Of a DNA stretch of 20,439 bases, positions 1 to 8,700 are shown in pieces. The notes under the pieces were generated by a model. It did no database searches. It saw only the letters and a program-made list of their open reading frames with translations, and had not been told where the DNA came from. Source of the stretch: Bacillota bacterium. Its GTDB lineage: Bacteria; Bacillota; Clostridia; Clostridiales; Caloramatoraceae. Where the stretch lies: positions 1-20,439 of the forward strand of contig JAEZLD010000166.1 in the NCBI GenBank assembly GCA_023415335.1, given 5' to 3'. The translations under genes and the position numbers were made by a program. Every line of letters starts with the position of its first letter. The stretch's first letter is position 1.

Positions 1-942
1 TTTCCCAAGCTCAATAACTATTCCCTTTATATCCTCCATCACCCTATCTCTTCTATTCTCAACCAGCTTCTTCTCATTACCCAGCTTTCCAATTACGTCT
101 TTAATATTTCCCCTCAAATTCTCAACATTTTCTATGTTTTCTTCTATGGTATTTCTTACACTCATATCTGTAAATATGTTATCAAACCAAAAATCAAATG
201 CCCTTGTACCGCTATCTATCTCAATCAGGCTTCCGCTGAAAACCATATTCACATCCCTTAGCTCCTTGCTCATGTCTGCAAGGTTTGAATTAAGGCGGTT
301 CATCTGCTCCTGAGCCCTGTCTAAGTGATCATACTTAGCCATATGGGAAAGCAATCCTCCCTTGCTCCAAATGTCATAGGTAGCCCAGCTATCTGCACTA
401 TCAAGGCTCTCAAGCACATCACTGCAGGATACATCTGCTGCACTGGCTGCCCTTATGGCCTCGCTGAGTTCCACCAGCTGTCTTGAAAGGTCCTTCTCCT
501 GGGTTTTAAGCACTCTGTATCTTGAGGACAAACTATTATCCTCCATTCCCATAAGTAACTGCTCCCTGCACTGAAACTCCTCCTTATATTCTCCTATGCA
601 CCTGTTTATACGGGATATTTCCTCAACTAATCTGACCCTGTTAGCCTTAAGTTCCTCCACCCTGCTGCAGGCACTGTCGTATTTAAGCTTGGCCTCCAGC
701 ATCTCCTGGGTTTCCTTGTCCAGCTTTTCATCGAACCTTCCTACAAGCCTTGCCAGCATGGACGAAAGTGTCTCCCTCTGGAGCCTGTCAACATCCTTTT
801 CCTCCCTGTTATATGCTTTAAGCAGTGCATCCCTCCGGATTTCTGCTTCCTTAAGCTCATGCTCTGCATTCTCAAGCCTGCCTTTAAGGCCCTCCAGTGT
901 AGACATATCCTTTACTATCTTCAGGAACCTTTCCTGATCCAT
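1..942 (-). CDS. Coiled-coil protein of unknown function (C-terminus beyond the left edge)
   Basis: Reading the minus strand from an ATG at 942 gives 314 codons without a stop, down to base 1, so the gene continues outside the window. The product begins MDQERFLKIVKDMSTLEGL and is rich in Glu, Lys, Arg and Leu, with long heptad-like stretches (about residues 15-60, 75-130 and 200-310) that suggest coiled coils. There is no signal peptide or membrane segment in the visible part, so it is probably cytoplasmic. A second in-frame ATG lies two codons upstream (948), but the AAGGGGG ribosome binding site is 7 nt from the 942 ATG and almost touches the 948 ATG, so 942 is preferred. The gene is divergent from the GH2 gene. 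I do not recognise the family. A filament- or partition-like scaffold role would be a guess and I assign none. Confidence 0.75.
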   Translation of the reverse strand, partial: MDQERFLKIVKDMSTLEGLKGRLENAEHELKEAEIRRDALLKAYNREEKDVDRLQRETLSSMLARLVGRFDEKLDKETQEMLEAKLKYDSACSRVEELKANRVRLVEEISRINRCIGEYKEEFQCREQLLMGMEDNSLSSRYRVLKTQEKDLSRQLVELSEAIRAASAADVSCSDVLESLDSADSWATYDIWSKGGLLSHMAKYDHLDRAQEQMNRLNSNLADMSKELRDVNMVFSGSLIEIDSGTRAFDFWFDNIFTDMSVRNTIEENIENVENLRGNIKDVIGKLGNEKKLVENRRDRVMEDIKGIVIELGK

Positions 943-972
943 TCCCATTCCCCCTTTTATCCCTATAACCTA

Positions 973-1002
973 ATTATAATGTTTATATATTTTACATGTA
1001 AA
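973..1002 (-). promoter_or_regulatory. Promoter of the leftward coiled-coil gene
   Basis: On the minus strand TTTACA (1002-997) and TATAAT (978-973) are separated by 18 bases, a good sigma-A type promoter about 30 bases ahead of the 942 start codon. The -35 hexamer is half of a perfect 12-bp palindrome, TTTACATGTAAA (991-1002). Confidence 0.5.
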
Positions 1003-1037
1003 CCATAATTGTCTATTTAGAATAAGTAGTATGGTTT
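991..1037. promoter_or_regulatory. Divergent intergenic control region with inverted repeats
   Basis: Two symmetric elements lie between the divergent genes. One is the palindrome TTTACATGTAAA (991-1002). The other is an 8-bp inverted repeat, AAACCATA (1000-1007) and TATGGTTT (1030-1037). The plus-strand half of the palindrome, TTTACA (991-996), lies 17 bases before TATTTA (1014-1019), a weak promoter candidate for the GH2 gene. A regulator binding here could control both genes, but the sequence does not identify one. Confidence 0.3.
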
Positions 1038-1095
1038 TTTTTACACAATTATGCTAGTATTAGTTAGGAATTCTTATTTTATATGGAGTGATAAT

Positions 1096-2898
1096 ATGGA
1101 AGCTGCTTCACTTAAAACAATATGGACTGACTCGGTTCTTAAGGATCATGAATATCCTGAATATCCAAGGCCACAGCTTAGGAGGGGCAAATGGCTAAGC
1201 TTAGATGGGCTTTATGAATACTGCATAACCAGCCTTGATGCGCCCCACATGGAGGAGCCACAGGGCCTTATATGCGTGCCCTTCCCCATTGAGTCCAAGC
1301 TCTCAGGGGTTGAAAAGTCTTTAATGCCTGATGAAAAGCTATGGTATAAGAGAAGCTTCCAGATTCCTGAGGAATGGAAAAGCAGCAGAGTGATACTGCA
1401 CTTTGGGGCAGTGGACTGGAAGGCTACAGTATATATTAACCAAAAGAAGGTGCTGGAGCATACAGGAGGCTACTATCCCTTCGAGGTCGACATAACAAAC
1501 TACCTGAAGAGGGAGGAAAACCTGCTTGTAGTTGAGGTATGGGACCCTACCGATACATACCACCAGGAAAAGGGTAAGCAGGTGCTAAAACCTGGAGGCA
1601 TGTGGTATACCCCCACTTCTGGAATATGGCAGACCGTATGGCTTGAACCTGTTCCAGAAGCTCATATTAAAAGTATTAGGATTACTCCTGATATCGATAA
1701 CAGCACCTGCTGTATAAGAGTAAATGCAGAAGGCATTAAAAGCAGCACCTTTGTTAGGGCCAGTGCCTATGATTGTGGACAAATAACCGCATCCATGGTA
1801 TTCCCTCCGGATAAGGACTGCAGCCTATTCATACAAGCTCCTAACCTCTGGAGTCCCGATGACCCCTTCCTTTATGACCTGAGGGTGGAGCTTTTAGAAG
1901 GCAGCCAGGTAATAGATAAGGTAGAGAGTTATTTCGGCATGAGAAAATTCTCAACAGGTATGGATAAGGATGGAACCCCAAGGCTCATGCTCAACAACAA
2001 GCCCATATTTATGAATGGAGTCCTTGACCAGGGCTTCTGGCCTGATGGGCTTTATGCCGCGCCCTGCGATGAGGCTCTTCTTTATGATATAGGTGCTGTA
2101 AAGAAGCTTGGCTTTAACACAATAAGAAAGCACATAAAGGTTGAACCACTAAGGTGGTACTACCATTGTGACAGGGTTGGGATGATAGTATGGCAGGATA
2201 TGATAAGCGGCGGAAGCAAGCTTTCAAACCGAACCATAAACATAAATGGGATAAAGGCTGCCCTTGGAACCCGCTGGAAGGATGACAACTATGGTTCCTA
2301 TAAGGCACTGGGAAGGTACTACAAGGCCTCCAGGGAGAATTATAAAAAGGAACTGGATGAGCTACTGGATACCCTATATAACTGCACCTGCATAGGCCTC
2401 TGGGTCCCATTCAACGAAAGCTGGGGGCAATTTAATGCTAAGGAAACTGGCGAGTATATTAAGCAGAAGGACCCCTCCCGCATTGTCGACCATGCCAGCG
2501 GATGGTTTGACCAGAATGGACCGGATTTGTATTCTACCCATATTTATTTTAGAAAAATAAAAGCCCCCAGTAAGGAGCATACCCAGGGAAGGCCATGGGT
2601 AGTATCTGAATATGGAGGCTATAATCTAAAAATACAGGATCACCTGCATAATCCTGAAAAGCAATACGGTTATAAAAACCATAAAACTATGGAAGAGCTT
2701 TTAGCTGCATACACCGCTCTTATGGAAAGGCAGGTACTTCCTCTTATAAAGAAGGGGCTATCTGGTGCCATATACACCCAGCTTACGGATGTGGAGGAAG
2801 AAACCAACGGCTTTTTAACCTACGACAGGAAGGTAATGAAGCTTGATCCAGAAGTGGTACGAAAATTAAATGAGAACCTGGAAAAAGAGATGGAGTAG
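1096..2898 (+). CDS. Glycoside hydrolase family 2 enzyme (beta-galactosidase/beta-glucuronidase-like)
   Basis: The 600-residue product is predicted to hydrolyse a beta-linked sugar by the retaining GH2 mechanism. The order is the usual GH2 one: N-terminal jelly-roll sugar-binding domain (about residues 25-190), immunoglobulin-like domain (about 195-285), then a TIM barrel (about 295-600). The acid/base Glu is E441 in PFNESWGQ and the nucleophile is E505 in VVSEYGGY; their spacing of 64 residues is normal for the family. There is no signal peptide, so it probably acts in the cytosol on imported oligosaccharides. The frame is open back to an ATG at 1051, but GGAGTG at 1085-1090 sits 5 nt before the ATG at 1096, so I chose 1096. 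No sugar transporter is adjacent, and substrate specificity cannot be read from the sequence. The last codons lie inside the convergent hairpin at 2887-2916. Confidence 0.9.
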   Translation: MEAASLKTIWTDSVLKDHEYPEYPRPQLRRGKWLSLDGLYEYCITSLDAPHMEEPQGLICVPFPIESKLSGVEKSLMPDEKLWYKRSFQIPEEWKSSRVILHFGAVDWKATVYINQKKVLEHTGGYYPFEVDITNYLKREENLLVVEVWDPTDTYHQEKGKQVLKPGGMWYTPTSGIWQTVWLEPVPEAHIKSIRITPDIDNSTCCIRVNAEGIKSSTFVRASAYDCGQITASMVFPPDKDCSLFIQAPNLWSPDDPFLYDLRVELLEGSQVIDKVESYFGMRKFSTGMDKDGTPRLMLNNKPIFMNGVLDQGFWPDGLYAAPCDEALLYDIGAVKKLGFNTIRKHIKVEPLRWYYHCDRVGMIVWQDMISGGSKLSNRTININGIKAALGTRWKDDNYGSYKALGRYYKASRENYKKELDELLDTLYNCTCIGLWVPFNESWGQFNAKETGEYIKQKDPSRIVDHASGWFDQNGPDLYSTHIYFRKIKAPSKEHTQGRPWVVSEYGGYNLKIQDHLHNPEKQYGYKNHKTMEELLAAYTALMERQVLPLIKKGLSGAIYTQLTDVEEETNGFLTYDRKVMKLDPEVVRKLNENLEKEME

Positions 2899-2916
2899 GC
2901 AAGCCTACTCCATCTC
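2887..2916 (-). terminator. Intrinsic terminator of the cbi operon, embedded in the ends of two convergent genes
   Basis: Arms GAGATGGAGTAGG (2887-2899) and CCTACTCCATCTC (2904-2916) form a perfect 13-bp stem with a CAAG loop. On the minus strand the stem is followed by TTTTT (2886-2882), a normal U-tract. On the plus strand no U-tract follows. The hairpin includes the stop codons of both the GH2 gene (2896-2898) and cbiO (2907-2905). Confidence 0.75.
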
Positions 2917-3639
2917 TAATCTTAGGGGAAGCTCAAGTCCTGCTTCCTCAAGAAGTTCCTTATTTGAAAGTATATCCTTTGTTTCCCCATCAGCCAGTAT
3001 GGTTCCATGGTTAAGTATAATGGTTCTCTGGCATAGGTCCCATATAAGGTCCATGTCATGGGAGGCTACTATCCTTGTATGGGTAAAGCCTTTAAGAAGG
3101 TTTATAATCCTTCTCCTGCCCCTAGGGTCAAGCTCCGCAGTAGGCTCATCCATAACCAATATGTCAGGCTCCATAGAAAGAACTGCAGCAATAGCAGCTC
3201 TTTTCTTTTCCCCACCAGATAGCTTATAGGGTGCCTTATCCCTAAGCTGCCATATGCCAGTAGTCTCCATAGCTGCCTCGACCCTTCTTTCAACCTCGTC
3301 TTCCTCAAGCTTCATGCTTCTAGGTCCAAAGGCTACATCATCATAAACCCTGTTCATGAAAAGCTGGTCATCAGGATTCTGAAACACAAGTCCCATCCTG
3401 CCCCTTATGAGAGGAAGTGTTTTTTTAGTCATAGGTATATCTCCTACGTTTATTTCTCCATTTGAGGGTAGGTTTATTCCAAGCAGAAGGTTAAGAAGTG
3501 TGGACTTCCCTGCTCCATTTGCCCCTACTATCCCCACCGCTTCTCCATGTGTTATTTTAATGCTTATACCATCAAGTGCCTTGTATCCATCTGGATAGGA
3601 AAAGCAGACCTCCCTGCATTCTACAAAATGATGACTCAT
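2905..3639 (-). CDS. cbiO: Cobalt/nickel ECF transporter ATPase CbiO
   Basis: This is the 244-residue ATP-binding subunit of the energy-coupling-factor importer. It would hydrolyse ATP on the cytoplasmic side to drive metal uptake through CbiM and CbiQ. All ABC motifs are present: Walker A GANGAGKST (39-47), Q-loop Q87 in VFQNPDDQ, signature LSGGEKKR (140-147), Walker B ILVMDE (160-165, catalytic E165), D-loop AELD and switch H194 in ASHD. The QNPDDQLF stretch is typical of ECF-type ATPases. Its start codon overlaps the cbiQ stop (3636-3639), so translation is probably coupled. It is the last gene of the operon and ends in the hairpin it shares with the GH2 gene. Confidence 0.92.
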   Translation of the reverse strand: MSHHFVECREVCFSYPDGYKALDGISIKITHGEAVGIVGANGAGKSTLLNLLLGINLPSNGEINVGDIPMTKKTLPLIRGRMGLVFQNPDDQLFMNRVYDDVAFGPRSMKLEEDEVERRVEAAMETTGIWQLRDKAPYKLSGGEKKRAAIAAVLSMEPDILVMDEPTAELDPRGRRRIINLLKGFTHTRIVASHDMDLIWDLCQRTIILNHGTILADGETKDILSNKELLEEAGLELPLRLEME

Positions 3640-4448
3640 ACCTTTACCCCCATCATAAAATCTCCCAGTATCTGAGGAATATTAAACATCCTTGCTGCTA
3701 TAAAGAATAATATCCATACAACAATGTAAATAACCGATTTCTTATCCATGGGTATTTTGCTGAAATACAGCTCTTCGCCTGTAAAGCCTCTAAGCTTCAT
3801 AGCCTCGTATACCCTGTCTGCCCTGTCCAGTGCTCTCAGCAGAAGGCTTCCAAGCATAGGTCCCATGTGGACTATGGCAATACCCTTAGTGGTTCCGCTC
3901 CTTAACCTGTATGCTCTTACCATGCTCTCCCCTTCATCAGCAATAACCGATATATACCTATAGGTTAGAAGCAGCTGGGTCACCATCAGCCTTGGTACCC
4001 CTGCCCATCTCATGGCACCTGCAAGCCTGTCTATTCCTGTGGTGGATACCAGAAGCAGTACTGAAAGCACTGCAAGAGAGCATTTTATGACTATTGTTGA
4101 AAAGGAAATCCATCCTCGTGATACTATTATTCCTCCTATTACTACCCCTGCTTCTTTGTCCAAAATAGGATTGAACATTCCTATAGCTATCACAAAGGGC
4201 ATTACAGGAATAAGCCTCTTTAGCATTGTTCCAACCGGTATCTCTCCTAAAGAAAAAATCACTACAGGATATAGCACAAATGGCATGAGTCTTGAGACAT
4301 CATACCTGCCTATTGAAAGCACTGCAGCCAGGTAAGCCAGTGTTATTACCAGCTTGACTCCTGCATTCATAGAATGAATTAATGTTTTTTTCTTTGAGAG
4401 CTCCTCCAAATAATGAAGACTGAATACCGATTGGGATATACTGTTCAT
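3636..4448 (-). CDS. cbiQ: ECF transporter transmembrane T component CbiQ
   Basis: A 270-residue membrane protein with several hydrophobic segments (about residues 30-115, again near 120-140 and at the C-terminus about 240-260). It is the scaffold that couples CbiO to the substrate-binding CbiM. The central cytoplasmic part carries the coupling motif AMRWAGVPRL and the downstream RADRVYEAMKLRGF, the Ala-Arg-Gly type signatures of T components. The start at 4448 has AGGAAGG 6 nt upstream. It sits between cbiM (122-nt gap containing hairpins) and cbiO (4-nt overlap). The assignment rests on these motifs and on operon context. Confidence 0.9.
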   Translation of the reverse strand: MNSISQSVFSLHYLEELSKKKTLIHSMNAGVKLVITLAYLAAVLSIGRYDVSRLMPFVLYPVVIFSLGEIPVGTMLKRLIPVMPFVIAIGMFNPILDKEAGVVIGGIIVSRGWISFSTIVIKCSLAVLSVLLLVSTTGIDRLAGAMRWAGVPRLMVTQLLLTYRYISVIADEGESMVRAYRLRSGTTKGIAIVHMGPMLGSLLLRALDRADRVYEAMKLRGFTGEELYFSKIPMDKKSVIYIVVWILFFIAARMFNIPQILGDFMMGVKV

Positions 4449-4470
4449 AATAAACCTTCCTTCTTCGTGT

Positions 4471-4494
4471 AAAAAGCAGGCACAAAGGCCCGCT
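4471..4494 (-). terminator. Terminator-like hairpin between cbiM and cbiQ
   Basis: On the minus strand AGCGGGC (4494-4488) pairs with GCCTGCT (4481-4475), 7 bp with one G-U and a 6-nt loop, followed directly by a T-run (4475-4471). This is only about 22 bases before the cbiQ start codon. A second GC-rich inverted repeat, AAGCCCC (4511-4517) with GGGGCTT (4530-4536), lies just upstream. Together they could reduce or regulate read-through from cbiM into cbiQO. Confidence 0.5.
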
Positions 4495-4570
4495 TCTATA
4501 GTAAAGCCATAAGCCCCCAGGTTTCCATAGGGGCTTTTCCACTTTTATCTTCTCTACTATCTCTTATCTG

Positions 4571-5611
4571 TTAGCTAGCCTTAACTCCTTTATTCTTCCT
4601 TTTAATCAGGTATATTCCTCCGCCTATTCCTCCTGCCAGTACCAACGTCATGGCTCCTCCAACAATTCCAGAGAAGCTTGTGCCAGCACTTACAGCAGGC
4701 CAGGAGCCTTCCTCCTCATCACCCTCCTCTGAGGATCTAAAGCTATAATCCGGAAGTATGGAGGTTTTATCCTGAACATTACCCAGAGCTTGGTGGACAC
4801 CACCGCTAGACTCCAGTTCTGTAGTTCCGGTTGTTTTAAACATGGACCACTCCAATCCGTCTGGATAGGCTGAGGCAAACCATGACAAGCAGCCTCCCAC
4901 AACAACCGCGGCCACTATGAAGCCAGCTATTACCTTTTTTAAGCTTAATCCCTTCAGGCTTCTGCCCTGACTGGTTCTTTCAAGCAGCTCAGGTCTGGCC
5001 TTACACACAAATACCACAACTGCTCCTGTAATGATTCCTTCAACCACTCCTATAGCCAGGTGTATAGGCTGCATAAGCAGTACGAAGGTGGTAAATGGGA
5101 GAGCAGATATTCCGGATAGCATAGTTTCTATTACTACACTAAAGGCTCCCAGCTGTAGTCCTATTACTGAAGCCAGTATGGAGCCTGCAAATATTCTCCC
5201 TGTGGAAAGTTTTTTTCCTGCAATTTTCTTATATATTAATGGATAAGCAACAAAACAAGCATAAAAGCCCATATTGAATATATTGCACCCTAGTGCTAGC
5301 AACCCTCCATCTGCAAAGAAGAGTGCCTGTATCAATAGTATGGAGGTCATACACAGGAAGGCAGCATAAGGTCCTAAAAGTATGGATAGAAGCAGTGCTC
5401 CTCCAATGTGTCCGCTGGAGCCTGTACCAGGTATGGTGAAATTTATCATCTGAGCCGTAAATACAAAAGCCCCCATAACTCCCATAAGAGGTATTTTCTT
5501 ATCATCAAAATCCTTTTGAATTCCTTTAGCTGAATATGCATTTATTCCTGCAGTAACTGCCAGCATGGTTCCCCCTACTGCAGTTGATATTAAAGCATCT
5601 GCCATGTGCAT
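4571..5611 (-). CDS. cbiM: Cobalt/nickel ECF substrate-capture protein CbiM fused to a PDGLE domain
   Basis: A 346-residue multispanning membrane protein. CbiM/NikM proteins bind Co2+ or Ni2+ through an extracytoplasmic N-terminus with His at position 2. Here it begins MHMADALIS, and a second conserved His is in GTGSSGHIGG (H68). About six hydrophobic segments fill residues 1-205. A further membrane segment (about 224-246) leads into PDGLEWS (250-256), the hallmark of the PDGLE/CbiN-like domain often encoded separately. An acidic linker (SSEEGDEEEG) and a final membrane helix (about 313-335) with a basic tail follow. The fusion explains why no separate cbiN is present. The start at 5611 has AAGGAGA 9 nt upstream. 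Cobalt versus nickel cannot be decided from this sequence, and no cobalamin biosynthesis or nickel enzyme gene is in the window. Confidence 0.88.
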   Translation of the reverse strand: MHMADALISTAVGGTMLAVTAGINAYSAKGIQKDFDDKKIPLMGVMGAFVFTAQMINFTIPGTGSSGHIGGALLLSILLGPYAAFLCMTSILLIQALFFADGGLLALGCNIFNMGFYACFVAYPLIYKKIAGKKLSTGRIFAGSILASVIGLQLGAFSVVIETMLSGISALPFTTFVLLMQPIHLAIGVVEGIITGAVVVFVCKARPELLERTSQGRSLKGLSLKKVIAGFIVAAVVVGGCLSWFASAYPDGLEWSMFKTTGTTELESSGGVHQALGNVQDKTSILPDYSFRSSEEGDEEEGSWPAVSAGTSFSGIVGGAMTLVLAGGIGGGIYLIKRKNKGVKAS

Positions 5612-5628
5612 AGTAAAACATCTCCTTC

Positions 5629-5673
5629 AAAAAATTACCCAAGGAGGGCATATAATATACTACCCTTCTTGGG
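5629..5673 (-). terminator. Intrinsic terminator (possible attenuator) in the cbiM leader
   Basis: On the minus strand CCCAAGAAGGG (5673-5663) pairs with CCCTCCTTGGG (5648-5638), 11 positions with one mismatch, then TAA and a run of six T (5634-5629). The run ends a few bases before the cbiM ribosome binding site. Leader bases ACCTTT just upstream can pair with AAGGGT, which includes the 5' arm, so an alternative antiterminator is possible. Confidence 0.65.
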
Positions 5674-5707
5674 CATGATTCTCAAAGGTTACTTCAGAAC
5701 ACTTCTT

Positions 5708-5726
5708 ATAGGCCTTCATGACCTAT
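5708..5726 (-). ncRNA. First stem-loop of the cbiM 5' leader (candidate regulatory RNA)
   Basis: Minus-strand ATAGGTC and GGCCTAT form a 7-bp stem (one G-U) around an ATGAA loop, starting a few bases after the predicted transcription start. Between it and the terminator at 5673-5629 are about 34 bases that include a short AGAA/TTCT hairpin and the possible antiterminator strand. It does not match the cobalamin or NiCo riboswitch features I can recall. Confidence 0.4.
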
Positions 5727-5732
5727 GTTTTT

Positions 5733-5762
5733 ATTTTATCATGAAAAACCTTAGAAAGTAAA
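5733..5762 (-). promoter_or_regulatory. Predicted promoter of the cbiMQO operon
   Basis: On the minus strand TTTACT (5762-5757) and TAAAAT (5738-5733) are 18 bases apart, and the -10 is extended by TGA. The predicted start near 5726 would give a leader of about 115 nt holding the stem-loop and terminator described separately. Confidence 0.45.
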
Positions 5763-5794
5763 GTCATCATCAGTATTGAAAGCTTTATATTTAT

Positions 5795-8700
5795 TTAACT
5801 TGTGGGTTTTGAAGCCGTATCCTCCTCAGGAACATTTTTACTGATAGCATACTGGTTTCTCCCATTACGTTTCGCATCGTAAAGAGCGGTGTCTGCCTTA
5901 CGGAATACTTCCTCAAAGCTTGTGTTATCTCCTATAACTCCCACAATCCCTATGCTACAGCGTATAGGAACATCACTTCTTACTTGAATGGAAGACACCT
6001 GTTCGATTATCTGGGAAGCCTTTTTCTCCACATGCTTTATTCCACCTGCCGACTGCATATACACAATAAATTCATCCCCTCCGAAGCGTGCAACCACATC
6101 CTCTCTTCGGAATATATCAGTAAGTATCATGCCTATCTTCCTAAGCACCTTATCTGCATCAAAATGTCCTATGGTATCGTTTACCTTCTTAAACTCATCC
6201 ACATCCATAAAGAGCATGGCATCAAACCTATCCACTGGCTTTTCCTTTAGTGCAGTCTCAATGATGCTCCTAGCATAGTCCTTATTACGTATTCCTGTCA
6301 CCCCATCCAGCTGTGCCTTTTCCCGTATTAAGTCCTGGGATATTATTATGTCATTTATATCGTCAACTCTTCCCACAACACGGTATATTTCTCCTTCCTC
6401 GTCAGCTATGCTGACATACCTGGCCCTATACCAGCGGAAGCCATCTCCATAATAATCAGCCTGAAAATCAAAGCTGCCTTCTCCGGTAGCAGAGGATGCA
6501 CTTCTTAGTGCTGCAATAAAGCTCTCCTTACTGGCAGGTGCCACCCTCCCATATTCATTAAAGGTAGCCTGGTATTGCCTCATTACCTCCTCAGTAAAGC
6601 CTTTGCCTGGAATTGTGAGGGATACACACATCATATCCTCCTTAGGAGAATAATCAAATGTTATAACCTTTTCTGATTCACTGAGTATACGGTAGCGTTC
6701 AGCCTGCCATGCTTCCCTTTTTTCTTTTTCTACTTCCTCTGTAATATCCGATAGAACAGCATAGCATATAGGATAAGCTACATTCTTTCTATCCAGTCTA
6801 CAAGCCATACGCAGATAGAACCAGCTGCCATCCTTCTTTTGTGCATGGAGTTTCTTTATTACATACTGTTTTTCATCGTTAATATTATTTATGCCATCCA
6901 AAAGGCTTTCTGCTAAATCTGGTATAAAGTAAACATCCTGCTTATTAGCAATACATAAGTCGTATTCCTCTCTGGTAAATCCAAACATCTCACAGGCTTT
7001 ATTGCTTAAGAATATAGGATATAGCTTATCCCTGATTTCATATATGGCTACACCCGTAGGTATATTATCTATAATCATACTCAGCCTATGGCTGACCTCC
7101 TCAAGCTGCAGCTTTGCCCTCACCTCCTCGTCTACATCAGTGAGAGTTCCTATGGTTCTTATGAGATTTCCTTTACTATCATGAATGAAGGTTCCCGCCA
7201 TCTTTGTCCAGCGGAAGCTGCCGTTGGTCATCTTAACCCTTAGGACCACTTCCTTACAGGATGCTCCCTCTTCCCGTGCCTTGATAAACTCATCCAGAAC
7301 ATGATAATCATCCGGGTATACAAGGCTGTAGTTTCCATCACCTGCTGTCAGCCTTTCTTCACCATGACGGCTGGTTTCATATCTCTTGTATGCTTCTGAG
7401 AAATAAACTGCTCCCGTAATATGGTTTATTTCTATTACAGCAGCTCTTGTCTGATCTGTTACAATACGGTACCGATCCTGTTCCTCCGCCTTGGCCTGGA
7501 GCACAAGAACCTCTTTTTCCAGTTCTATGGCCTTCTTTTGATTGGTAATATCCTTGTTGCAGCAAAGGTATCTTCCACCATCCATCTGTAAAAGTGTACA
7601 TGAATTCCACCTATTGGAACCCCCATCAATATTAAGCCTATACTCGATTACAGGGGATATCCCTTTAGCAAATTCCTTTGTTATTATATTTATGTCTAAA
7701 AAGTCTTTTAGTGTCTTCCTATCATCCTTGAATACATATTTGTTTATCCACATTACCCAGGATTCCTTAAAGTCATTCTGTTTAAGACTTTGGCTTAAGC
7801 GAGAATTTCTAGATAAAAGAACCTTAAATGTATTATGGTAAAAATCTATCTCGAGTATTTCATCAAATAAGGAAAAGAGCGTACTGGTATAACGATTTAA
7901 ATCTCTTTCATATTCTATACGTCTCTTTTCTTCTGAATCCTGGTAGAAGCTTCGTGCATCAGTACCAGATACAATAACAGCCTTTTCCCCATGCCAGTTA
8001 TTCCACGATGCCTGCATTATGAACCTTCTGCCTCCAACACTGACCTCCATTGGAATGGACACGCCTAGCTCCTTCAGCTTCTCTACAGGACAGCAGGTAC
8101 ATACAGCCCCTCTGTTCATAATAGTCTTATAGCATTCAAGCTCAGTAACTACTCCTCCAACATTATTAACAGCCTCGTTTGAGTATAAAACCTTGCCTGT
8201 ATCAGGGTTTATAACATATATATAAGCAGGGCTGCTATTCATAGCCTTAAGGATTTCCTCCGAAGACTCATCCATTTGTTTTATACCATCACCAAACAGG
8301 AAGGAGCCTATAACCTGGGATATTATTTTTAAGGTATGGATCTGGGTAGCAGTCCATTGTCTGTTTTCCCTGCACTCATCAAAGCCTACAAATCCATGGA
8401 AGACACCGTTTTTCATTATTGCACACTGGACTATTGATTTTATATCCTGTAGCTCCAGTATCCCCCTAAGCCATTCAGGCAGGGTTGAAATATCAGAACA
8501 GGACAGTACCCCCTCATCCTTAAACATACCTATATACATATCTCTCATTCCCTCAGGATATGTATAGTTATGCAGATTGTTTATTTGTGGAGCGGTGCCC
8601 TCACTGCACCATTCAAAGGTATTGGAGCAATGGATTCCATCACCCTTCTCCTCTATAATATAAACACGGCTTACATCAAGCTGTCTTCCTACCACCTCCA

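Noticed and set aside
596..937. Plus-strand 113-codon Ser/Leu-rich frame
   Set aside because: It lies entirely antisense to the coiled-coil gene; Ser/Leu richness is what Glu/Lys-rich helices give on the opposite strand.
5629..5741. Cobalamin or NiCo riboswitch before cbiM
   Set aside because: No cobalamin-box core and no NiCo-type conserved purine-rich junction segments are visible; the leader is also short for a cobalamin riboswitch.
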